Of a stretch of DNA of 64,000 nucleotides, positions 22,759 through 31,797 are shown one piece after another (position 1 is the stretch's first letter; each line of letters opens with the position of its first letter). The position numbers and the translations under genes were made by a program. The DNA is taken from assembly GCA_023055425.1 (NCBI GenBank), contig JALGPY010000003.1:24239001-24303000 (forward strand), in the 5' to 3' direction. Under the pieces are notes generated by a model. That model saw only the letters and a program-made list of their open reading frames with translations, did not search any database and was not told the origin of the DNA. Origin of the DNA: Linanthus parryae (lineage: Eukaryota > Streptophyta > Magnoliopsida > Ericales > Polemoniaceae).

Positions 22759-23373
22759 TAATGATTTGGTTAGAAGCAGTCAGCTTCAAGGAGAGCTTTT
22801 CGAGACTAGTCTATCCATTAGTGCAGGACATGACTCCACCATGCATGGTTACAACTTCGGAGTGTTGACCTGACAGGTCTTTTCCTCTTTTTCTCATTCA
22901 CAACTTCATAAGAGTTGGGAAGTGCCAATCTCCACCTCTACATCTCTCTAAGACCATTCGCAGCGAGAAGGCTTTCCGAAGCAGTGTTACATTAATTTGG
23001 ACTCCACATAACTTCTTAAATATTACAAAACCGTCATATTCCACTCGGCAAGAAAATATCTTCCCGAAGCCCTTAGTACTATTATATTCTAAAATATTTT
23101 ATACAGTGATATGATAATTCATTTAATACATATTGTTTATTTTTTTACTATTTATAGTTAACAACAATCAGATTTAGAAAAATAAAATGTAATCAAATTA
23201 TTACAGTAAGCATATTAAAAAAAGAAATTTATAATTAAAATGAAAATTATTGTTTATTGGAACATGTTAAGATGCGAATCACATCGTACAAGTGTTTATT
23301 GAACATAACAAATCAAACATACTAAAATCTGAAACGATAGTCCCTAACAATGGGTGTTTAGATGCCCATAAAT
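22759..23373. other. MAKTP upstream fragment, then AT-rich spacer
   Basis: 22770-22960 matches 5835-5960 (GTCAGCTTCAAGGAGAGCTT, ACAGGTCTTTTCCTCTTTTT), so the second copy of the duplicated unit ends here. The first exon itself is absent. The rest is AT-rich with no recognised feature. Confidence 0.5.
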
Positions 23374-23625
23374 TCAGTAAGGATCTAACTCAGGGCCGGG
23401 CGGCGAAAATGACATATTACTATTACTACCAGTCCCAAAAAGATTGCGCTTTGCAGCGCGGTAACGCGTACCACGTTTTTCGTCAGTCCAATATTCTTTA
23501 GAATCCGGACTCAAGAACCTCATATCCATCGACATAATATGTATGTCATTTGTTTCTTCGTGTCTTTTCTGCATTTGTTCCATAGCTGTCACTTGTGTCT
23601 CCCTGATACTTCGAAGAATCTCCAT
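23374..23625 (-). pseudogene. C-terminal fragment resembling NAM-associated/transposon ORF proteins
   Basis: The 83-residue frame MEILRSIRETQVTAMEQMQK ... NDIHIMSMDMRFLSPDSKEY ends in a stop at 23374. The pattern (coiled basic/acidic helix, then IMxMDxxxLSPxxxEYW) is like the C-terminal tail of plant NAM-associated proteins, which are often encoded by PIF/Harbinger-type or captured transposon genes. The N-terminal part is not found, so it is a fragment. It is divergently oriented to the Ulp1-like gene 130 bp away. Confidence 0.35.
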
Positions 23626-23751
23626 CTGTTCATTTTTTGATGAGGATGAAAAGTGGTTTGACAGCGAAGTAAGTATTTATTTTTGTTGATTTAACGGAGT
23701 TATTAGGACATCTATCCTCTCCCATCATCATAACACTGTTCTGTTCACTTT

Positions 23752-24588
23752 TTAAAAATTGGGTGACGGATGCATACTTGCAATTCCTTCATCTCCAAGA
23801 AAGGACCCGCGAATTTGGTGGAATCAAGAGGATTTGGTACCTCGGCACAATTTATGCGGTAAGTTCAGTCTCTTGTCATTTGATAATATCACTCAATTTA
23901 AAATTCATCTACAAAATGACATCATTAATTATAATTCTTGTTCAGTCCACAAAGGGTCTTGAATTTTTTAAAGTGTTCGATCAATATGGAGGAACGTGAA
24001 GCGAGTCGGGATATGTAAGTTTTATGAATTCTATCAATACAAGTTGCTTTATACTCTCATATTTTGTTGAACATATTTCATTTTGAATTATTAATGAAAT
24101 AGATTGCCCTGCCGATGAATGTCTATCAGCACTGGTTCATGATCGTCATTTCCTTCGTTGACAAAGAATATTCATCTTGGACTCGGATTCTGGACATGGG
24201 TATGATGAGAGGGATGTAGCTGGAAATGTTAGTCAAATGCACTATGTGCTATCCTCCTACCCAGAGTACCAGGATGACATTAGAAAGTGGGTTGTGAGGT
24301 ACATGAACGACGACGTTCCCCAACAACCAGACGGGTAATAATCTAATGCATCATTTGTTATTACTAATGTGTTAAAATTCATATCTTATATATTACAACT
24401 GTGTTCTTATTTAATCTATCAGGAATGATTATGGCCCTCATGTCTGCTTTTTCTTGAACCACTTGAGGGACCTGATTCCAACTCCAAAGAAGAATTTATG
24501 TGTCCAAGTGGAGCAGCTCAGAATCTGGTTTGCCAATAAAATGACTAGACAAATGTGCACTAGTCAGATGGAACCCATCAGTTTTTGA
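23752..24588 (+). pseudogene. Ulp1-like (C48) SUMO-protease gene, inactivated
   Basis: Four exon-like pieces with GT-AG borders can be traced: about 23752-23858 (WVTDAYLQFLHLQERTREFG), 23946-24014 (STKGLEFFKVFDQYGG), 24103-24334 and 24423-24588. The third carries the catalytic His region LPMNVYQHWFMIVISFVDK and, after a frameshift, FILDSDSGHGYDERD with the Asp. The fourth reads GNDYGPHVCFFLNHLRDL, matching the family's Q-x-N-x-x-D-C-G motif, but with Tyr where the catalytic Cys should be. An in-frame TGA follows QYGGT in exon 2. In active members the enzyme cleaves SUMO precursors or conjugates; related domains are often carried by plant MULEs and other transposons. It ends ...MEPISF at 24588. 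Confidence 0.65.
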
Positions 24589-24929
24589 ATATTTGTCATA
24601 AACTGATTGGCGGGCCCCACCATGTAGGCATGCCACGTGGTGGGGATAGCCCCAATGAATGCCTTCTCTGTTCCTACCACATTAGTAATAGTAGGTACAA
24701 CATGATCATGCATCGAACTGTTTGATTCCCAGTCGTGTCCTACTGCTCCAATATTGTCTGATGAACCAATACCGGATAATGATGTGGGAAGTTTTGCTTT
24801 CCTGACACAGAGTGAAGATGTTTCCTCAATTTTTGAAGAACAAGTAACCCCGTTATTTTCTATTACATACCTGCTCTAGTTTCCCTAGAAAGAGCCATGT
24901 ATACTCTCCTCTTGGCATATATTTCAATT
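24589..24929. other. No gene recognised
   Basis: Probably 3' flank of the Ulp1-like gene. No feature is supported. Confidence 0.4.
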
Positions 24930-25160
24930 GACTTAAAGTTTTGCTATAGTGGTGGTTACAATGTAATTTATTTTTCGCTAAATTGCATTGGTGGTACCAA
25001 TAGTTTTTTTTTTGTGTGGATTTGGTACTCATAGTTACAATTGCAGCATCCGCGGTTCCCATATTTTAAAATTGTCACGAGGTTAGTACCCACCGTTAAC
25101 TTTCCATTTGCATGTTGGATGAAAATATGTAAAAAGACTACTGCACTTTTTTTCTCACCC
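24930..25160. repeat. Arm of the long-TIR family (single copy)
   Basis: It matches the left arms at 21885-22080 and 61210-61380 in order: a TTGCA..GGTGGTACC stretch, a hydrophobic TTAAAATTGT.CACGAGGT stretch, then CCGTTAACTTTCCATTTGCA and GTAAAAAGACTACTGCAC. No inverted partner was found close by, so this is a decayed or solo end. Confidence 0.5.
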
Positions 25161-25959
25161 ATACAATTTTATAAATAGTTTTTAGAGGGCTAGGTTTGTC
25201 AGAACAAATTGTCTTCTATCTGGCATGGTCTTCTTCAGTCTCTCTTCAGAAGGCTAGATCGATTATCAAGAATTCAAGACAACTGAGTTTTTTTACTAGC
25301 AAGATTGAGTCAAACCCGGAGAAGTGGGACAATTTACCAAAATATTCATATAATCCATGTAATACGAAGTTCTATATCAATTTGTTCTGACAAACCTATC
25401 CCTTTTTCAGCTCTCAAATGTATCGTCGATACTCGATACGTATCGTATAAGGTGTGTATCGCTGAGTTTGATACACTCTCATTAGCTATACGACGGACGA
25501 TACTCAACGCTGATGGCATGTATGGTATCGTACGATACGTATCGAGTATCGCTCGATACTGATAACAGAGCCGACAACGATCCCGCGGGGGAAGCAATTA
25601 GATATGATATCATTAAGTTCATGGGATTTCAGGGAGAACAACACAATGTGGTCAGAACCCGATGCTGGTCACTGACACCAAGGAATATGCATGCAGGCCT
25701 TCGAGTTGTTTCCACATATGATCAGGCCCAAACCCAACTTATACTATGTTGGGCCATTTTCATTTCACATCCATGTAATAACCGCATTTTTTAAGCTTAT
25801 ATTACTTCAGTAAATTTCATGTTTAAGAATTTAAAATTTTGATAGATGTATCCATAATTGCTAATCTATAATAGTTAAGCTCGTCTAGAAAGATACCGAA
25901 AGTCGTAATTTCTTATTCAATTTCTAAATTAAGATAAAAATAATTAGGGAATGATTGGT
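25161..25959. other. No gene; contains a perfect inverted repeat
   Basis: The open frames on both strands at 25305-25597 arise from the inverted repeat at 25427-25551 and have no protein-like motif. The rest is unremarkable. Confidence 0.5.
25427..25551. repeat. Perfect 21-bp inverted repeat, 83-bp loop
   Basis: The left arm (25427-25447) ends with the palindromic core CGATACGTATCG. The right arm (25531-25551) is its exact reverse complement. Each arm can also fold on itself. Further GATACT/TATCG words fill the loop and flanks. Confidence 0.85.
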
Positions 25960-26104
25960 GCTAATCACTAGTTTAAGTGTTAATTAGTGATAATCACTAT
26001 TTTAAGTGTTAATTGGTGTTAATTACTATTTTAAGTGTTAATTAGTGATAATCACTAGTTTAAGTGTTAATTAGTGATAATCACTAGTTTAAGTGTTAAT
26101 TAAG
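25960..26104. repeat. Minisatellite, 29-bp period, five units
   Basis: The unit has the form GATAATCACTAGTTTAAGTG followed by TTAATTAGT and is repeated five times with small substitutions. There are no variable spacers, so it is a tandem repeat and not a CRISPR-like array. Confidence 0.9.
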
Positions 26105-26290
26105 TATTGTTTAGGCATCTCGTGATATGTGGCTTGTTATATGCTTGACGTGACTACATTACATGTTTATTCGCTACGGTGGTTGAGGATAAGCATTTAG
26201 ATTTAGCTGAATGAATGTGTGACACACAGGGGGACATGTTTCATGACATCTATGACTGTCCCTGCATGCGCGACATGCAGGGGGGACACG

Positions 26291-27130
26291 TGTCACGACC
26301 TGGTGAAGTGTTGTGCATGATTGACACGCTGTAAGGACACGTGTCATGAATATGAGATGATTCCTTGCATGAATGACACACAAAGGACACATGTCAGCGT
26401 GTGGCGGCCCTTTCGCTGCATGCACGCCAGGTGTCATGTGACTCGACACGATCTGATTGGTCGTTGACTTCTATAAATAGAGGCTAGTGCTTTAGTTAAT
26501 TCTCATTCCAAATTCGATTCAACTACTCATAAGTGAGATACAGATATACTGGGAATATTTTGAGATAAAAGATTGGAGCTACTCATATCATTTCAAAGTC
26601 ATTATCTTGAATCTATTATTGAGGTGGGGGAAATATAGTTTTCACATCTACTGTAATTACGGTCTATATACATGATTATCTGCTTATATGTTGATTGTTA
26701 AGTTATTGTTTGTTATCCGCATGAAGTATAAAGCATGATAATTATGTGATTGGTGATCGATGTTACAGTTTAATTGATTATTATATTTCTACGCCAGTGG
26801 TTAGGCGGTACCTACTGAGCTTTTTGCTCACCCTAAAATATCTACAGGTACCGGAACGGGTCGACCGGAGACTATAGACGGGCTAGATTTATAGTATTTG
26901 AATCGATTGTAATATTTGTTAGGATTATTATATTAAATTCTTTTGAACTATTATTTTTTGAATAGTAAAATGACGATTTTACTGAAATAAAAAAAGAATA
27001 TTGTATTTATAAGCTTCCGCTATATTTTTATTGAAAAGCGATACGGTTCGTATTTCCGTCGCAGCCAAAAATGACGCGTTTACTCTGATGAATTATCAAT
27101 CAACGTAAAGCAAAAAAGGTACGGGTCGTG

Positions 27131-27133
<3 letters not shown>
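26291..27133 (+). mobile_element. LTR-like segment (possible solo or truncated LTR)
   Basis: The segment begins TGTCACGACC and ends GGTCGTGACA, an exact 10-bp terminal inversion with TG/CA ends. Inside lie a TATA box (CTATAAATAG, 26471-26480) preceded by GATTGG and TTGAC motifs, and a 3' part of the kind common in plant Ty3/gypsy LTRs (CTTCCGCTATATTTTTATTG, then TCCGTCGCAGCC). No 5-bp target duplication is seen: the right flank is an (AT)n tract. Similar GACACGTGTCA words lie just upstream, so the left border is uncertain. Confidence 0.45.
26471..26480 (+). promoter_or_regulatory. TATA box in the LTR-like segment
   Basis: CTATAAATAG lies downstream of a CCAAT-type ATTGG and several G-box-like ACACGTGT words (26285-26340). 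The arrangement is that of a plant core promoter. Transcription would start about 30 bp downstream, plus strand. Confidence 0.5.

Positions 27134-27194
<61 letters not shown>
27134..27194. repeat. (AT)n microsatellite
   Basis: About 30 perfect AT units lie between the end of the LTR-like segment and the first exon-like sequence of the next gene candidate. Confidence 0.95.
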
Positions 27195-27195
<1 letters not shown>

Positions 27196-27348
27196 GTTGT
27201 GTCTCTCATTTCCATTTCCACAACAGCAACGCCGATCAAGCATAAGAGTGCAGAAGGTATAATCTTCTTTCGTTACTCCTTTCTTAAGTTTTCTCATAGT
27301 TCTCGTTGTACTCATGCACTCACTATTGTACGTTGATTTCAGAGAAAC

Positions 27349-27823
27349 ATGGCAATCTACACCCTCCTTTCGAATTTGAATACCTTGTCTGGCCACGGAC
27401 ATGTATCATCTCATTCCTTTCTCTAGTCTTTCATACTCTCTCGGCATTTTGTACTCAGATTCAGAGATCTGATTTTCAGGGTTTTCTGAATGTTCCTGCG
27501 CTTAAGGAAGAAACTAAGCCTTGTCGTCACTCCTCTACCTCTTCAGAGGTAGATAGAATTTTCTGTTGATACTTTAGGACTCTCTCTAGGGTTTGGTTCT
27601 ATGTTCTCACATTACTAAAATGATTTTCAGGCTCATAAGCACAAGGCAATTTCTCCAACCGTCTCCAAGTGTGTTGATTCCTCTGCAAGTGACAAACTGG
27701 TAAATTCTTCCTCTTACCTCTCTAGAGTTTTGTGTTGAGATTTAGGGTTCTATGTTCTCACAGTATTAGATCGATTTTCAGGCTCAGAAGCAGAAGCCAA
27801 TTTCTCCACCAGACCATAAATAG
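27349..27823 (+). CDS. Small multi-exon gene candidate with a duplicated exon
   Basis: Model: exons 27349-27402, 27465-27548, 27631-27699 and 27782-27823, all joined in phase 0 with GT-AG introns of 62, 82 and 82 bp. Together they encode 82 residues: MAIYTLLSNLNTLSGHGH, RSDFQGFLNVPALKEETK..., AHKHKAISPTVSKCVDSS..., AQKQKPISPPDHK and a stop. The last two exons start with the same A-x-K-x-K-x-ISP pattern, and their preceding introns share GGTTCTATGTTCTCACA and GATTTTCAG, so an exon-intron unit of 151 bp was duplicated. An alternative model keeps the first intron as coding in another frame (EKHGNLHPPFEFEYLVWPRT), joined to an upstream exon ending GTGCAGAAG at 27256. The product is short, basic and unrecognised; it may be the tail of a truncated gene. 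Confidence 0.4.
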
Positions 27824-28099
27824 TAAGAGTGTAATAATCATTACATATTCTCTCAAATAGTTGAATTCTACAAACAGAATAGAAAACGTACTGTTATTAT
27901 TACTGCATTCCTGTTCTGTCTATGTATCATCAGGAGTCTCCTTTGATTCTCAATTTCCAAATGCGATCATCTTCTAAGTGCATGTTTGGTTCAAAGTTAA
28001 AATCTCATTTGAGATTAAAATCGGTCAAAAAATTTAATCCCGTTTGTTTCGCAGATTTTAATACTTAATGTATGTACTGAGAAGTGAGAACTACTCCAC
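27824..28099. other. No gene recognised
   Basis: Probably the 3' flank of the small gene candidate. AT-rich and without a supported feature. Confidence 0.4.
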
Positions 28100-29070
28100 C
28101 AGACCACAACCAACACTTCCGGCACCTTTCTTTATCCACGACTCTTGTCTCTTTCACCGGTGAGCCATGGCCAAGAACCATTTTTTGAGTAATATTGTTT
28201 GTATTTCTGTAGTCCTCAAATAGTTTAGTCTTAAGTAATGTAGTTGTCTTCTTATGTTTGTATTTAGAATTTCATTGAACGATGAAATGGGTTGAAAACG
28301 GTCGCGAATGAGTGAACGGATTATACTAACCCATTTACGGTCAACCCAAGAACATCGAACTCAAATTGTTTGGTCTTTAGTTGACTTGCCGATGTTTAAG
28401 TTGTACAAGTAAAAAAACTTAATTTAATGATAAACATGTTAGAAATTGACCATAAGTGGGTAAATGGGTTATAGTTACCCGTTTATGACCCTCCACCCAA
28501 ATGTTTGAGCTGATTAAGCGAGTTAGATTCATTTAAAAATAAACCCATTTATATGCGGGTTGGGTCTGCCCAACCCGTTCATTTGACACCTCTAGATTGT
28601 TGGAAAGACACGCGCAGACTAAGAGAGAGCATGAGTGGGATGCGTTATTAGGGATGAAGGGGGTAACTTTATAGCCGGAAAAATCAAGCATCTTTACTAG
28701 CAGCAAAGATGTAATGCAGAGTAATTGTTGAGACGGACGTCATTGATGGATCTTTTGCAACACAAAAAATATAGGAAGGTAGATGATGGAAGTGAAGATA
28801 CAACTCGAAAATGCTAAGCTTTCTTGAAAGTTGTATTGAGAATGTAAACATGTTGAAAGAGGTACGCGTGGAACATGTGATACACACATGTAATAAGGTG
28901 ACACACTTTTTTGCGAATAGAGTAGTCTGAGTATCAGAATGAGTTTATTTTCACTCAGAGGCCCAATTAGACTGCGAATATATAATGTACCACAATGTAT
29001 TGGGCCAAGTAGCCCATTAATAAAATATTCGATTTATCTAAAACAACACCTTTCACAGAATTGTAATGGA
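28100..29070 (+). repeat. Dispersed 1-kb repeat block, copy 3
   Basis: It is co-linear with 3690-4690. Landmarks are CCACCAGACCACAACCA, TAATATTGTTTGTATTTCTG, TTGTTTGGTCTTTAGTTG, CCCGTTCATTTGACACCTCT and TCGATTTATCTAAAACAACA. It is uninterrupted, unlike copy 2. Confidence 0.7.
28590..28915 (+). pseudogene. RNase H-like relic, copy 3
   Basis: Pieces match the relic at 4194-4560: GCGTTATTAGGGATGAAG (V-I-R-D-E), TTGTTGAGACGGACGTCATT (VETDVI), and GAGGTACGCGTGGAACATGT (EVRVEHV). Frame breaks and stops are frequent. Confidence 0.55.
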
Positions 29071-29183
29071 TCACATCAATTATTTTGTTTGTATATTGGG
29101 CCAAGTAGCCCATTAATGTAGTATGTAATTCTCAAAAAGAAAAAGAAATCCGATTAGTGATTTGAGATAAATAATGCTACTTA

Positions 29184-29421
29184 TGTTTCTTCTCTTCCAG
29201 CCTACTTTACTTTTGTCACTATTCGCTGAGTCACTTTGATCCGGTGATTTAATTAGTAAAACGATATAAGAATTTGGTATTCTTTTCATGGTCTTGCAGA
29301 CTAAACTTTGTTCTACAACATCATGAAAACATTTCCAAAAAATACTATTTTGCTATCTTAATCACTGAGTCAAAGTGATGATCGAAAAGTCAAAGTAGTA
29401 CAATCCAAAAAGAACGGAGTA
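29184..29421. mobile_element. Stowaway-like MITE, diverged
   Basis: It begins TTTCTTCTCTTCCAG near 29184, with the interior GAGTCACTTTGATCCGGTGA. It ends AAAAAGAACGGAGTAA. The arms are complementary to each other and similar to 5039-5296. The TA flanks are not clean. Confidence 0.55.
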
Positions 29422-30189
29422 ATTATGATTTTTTCTTAGAAGTAATTTTTGATTAATAAAATATGAGTTTTCTTTTTTTAGCAAACACTCGATCAAGTTT
29501 TAATAACTGGTCGACCCAATACATCTACAGTTGAACCAACCAAATGAGGGTTTGCCCATAAATAGATTAAAGGAGACCTTATCCATATATTAGATGAAAG
29601 CCAAAAACAAAGTTATTTTTTTAGCAGAAGCAGACACAGACTTATAAGTTCAAGTTGACTTATAAGAAAAAAATACACTTAAATGTCATAACTGAATTGC
29701 TAAATGTTTTGTGTCTGTCTCAGTTAGTAAATACTCCGAATTTTTCCGTTTAATACCCGTCTGTACGTATAAATGAAAAATACTTACGTATTTCGTACTA
29801 TTGCTGGACCTAATGAAAAATACTCGAATTTTTGAGCAAAAAAGTTTAATACTCGTATTTAACGTTTTAACGTACAATACTTTCCAATAAAACTTTTTGA
29901 TATTTTTAACGTACAATACTTTCCAATAAAACTTTTTGATAACAATATTACAGTAACTAAATTATCATCCAAAATAGTATAACTTATACTAAGTAGTTAT
30001 TATTAAATATTTTCTTAATATTTATTTATTTTAAGTATTTATTGTCATAAATACTTACAAGTATTATTATAAAAAATTGAAAATATTAAGTTAAAATAAC
30101 TATAATTGTAGTTATTTTAACCAAAGTAAAGCTACAAAAAACGCCCAAAAAAGTCCAACGGTTTTTCTCTCTAGAGAAACATGGAACTT
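29422..30189. repeat. AT-rich repeat region with a 39-bp duplication
   Basis: 29422-29600 matches 48750-48838 and 56450-56520 (GACCCAATACATCTACAG, GGAGACCTTATCCAT), so it is part of the large duplicated unit. 29680-29900 is AT-rich and resembles the repeat family at 48540-48700. A 39-bp unit containing AACGTACAATACTTTCCAAT is tandemly repeated at 29865-29942. No gene is seen. Confidence 0.55.
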
Positions 30190-30454
30190 AAGGGTCCTAC
30201 CCTATTTTAATGGTTTTTTGACAGTTAAAAATTTCAGAAAGATCAGCCTCCTTTTAGTTCTTCCTGGAATAGGTAGTTATCTCCTAGCGAAGGAGATAAC
30301 TGAATAATTAACTTCCTCTTTTCAGTTACAAATAGCAGTTTTTGGCAGTTATGTCAGTTATCTGGTGATATTTTATTCTCAGTTTCAGTCAGAATACATA
30401 CACCAATCCCATAAAATAATTTCTTCCAATTTCCTTCTAAGTGCAATACATACA

Positions 30455-31675
30455 ATGACGTCGAGTTCAAAAAAAAATCAGTTGGACTTCTTGGTTGGCA
30501 AATCTGCAACAGAAATCAATGAAATGAGGTCCCATCTTCAACTTGCAGACAAGGAAAGAAAGTTTGTAGGATCAATGAAGCTTCCCTTGCTGAAGGCCGG
30601 AGCATTTGCCGACGAAGTTTTTTTGGTAAGATAATCACCGCCAGAAACATTAATCTTAACAATCTGAAAAATGTGATGTCTAGGGCTTCGAAAGACCCGG
30701 AAGGTTTTGAAGTGAAAACTTTAGGAGCAAACCTGTTCCAATTTGTTTTCGAGTCGGAAAATCAAGTGGAATCTGTTTAAGGGAGACATGATAGTTATGG
30801 AAAAACGGTATCCCTGGCGTAAGATGTTGGAAGCGTGCTGTAACAAAGCTTTCGTTTGGCTTCAAATTTGGTTTTTATCGCCAGATTTCCAAACACAGGC
30901 GGTGGCTGAGGACATAGGAAAATCTATTGGATCAGCCCAGGAAATTGTCATCCCTCCTTCTGGACCTTTTGTGGGGCGATGCATACGTTTGAAGGTTATT
31001 ATTGATATTAGTGAACCACTCAGTCGTGTAGTTTGGGACACAATTTCCGCTGAACGTCACGAAAGGGTTTTCATCCGCTACGAGAAACTGCCCAATCTCT
31101 GTCATAAATGTGATCGAATGGGTCACGAGATCAAGGAGTGTCCGATTGCTTTGGGATTGGGTATCCCATTGGATGATGTACCACTACGTTACGGAAACTG
31201 GATGACAACAACGGCCATGTTAAAGTTTTTCCTTGGATACAACACCGACATGTCATCTCCTTTTGGACCGTCTACTTTGTCCCCGGAGGAACGCAAGTAG
31301 AAATTTCACATAGATCAGATGGAGAGGAATGACTACACGGGTGGTTGTCAAGAGGAAAGTGAGGACGAACAAGAACCTCAATCTGATGAGGGACAGTTTC
31401 GTTTCCGACAGAAGGAAAAAATCTCTCACATGGAATACTTGGCAGAAATGGAAGATGATGACGTCGGTCAGGATGAAACCATCGAGGATGAAGGAAATCT
31501 TAGCCGCCATCGCAAATCTGGTAAAAGGTACTTTAACATTGCACCCTTTGAGGAACGTTTTACAAGGGGTGGGGATCTTGGGGAGGTTCTTGATAATTCT
31601 GCTATTAATAAGTGTGATGTGGTGATTCCATTAACCAAGTTAAACTCTGAGTTGGGAGATAAAAGATATCCATAA
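30455..31675 (+). pseudogene. LINE-1 ORF1: DUF4283 and CCHC zinc knuckle
   Basis: The likely start is ATG at 30455 (MTSSSKKNQLDFLVGKSATE). A frameshift near 30625 leads to KIITARNINLNNLKNVMSRA, and another near 30770 to FKGDMIVMEKRYPWRKMLEA, within the DUF4283 RNA-binding-like domain. The zinc knuckle is intact: LCHKCDRMGHEIKECPIA (C-x2-C-x4-H-x4-C). An acidic tail follows after a stop at about 31300 and ends at 31675. ORF1 of plant L1 elements binds the element RNA. At least three lesions prevent a full product. Confidence 0.75.
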
Positions 31676-31797
31676 GAGATGTATAACTCGTAGGAGATTG
31701 TGGTCGCAGAGTCTAAAAGGGTTAAACCAGGAAATCGAGACTCTTCTCTTTCCCATCAAACGGCAGAGGTTAGTGAGAACCAACCCTGCCGAACGCC

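Noticed and set aside
25305..25597. Overlapping open frames on both strands, 83-85 codons
   Set aside because: They come from the inverted repeat, which is free of stops on both strands by symmetry; there is no protein motif.
25960..26104. Regular short repeats that could suggest a CRISPR-like array
   Set aside because: Units are directly joined with no spacers, and the surroundings are plant repeats.
27100..27402. Minus-strand frame with a long Tyr-Ile repeat
   Set aside because: It is a translation of the (AT)n tract.
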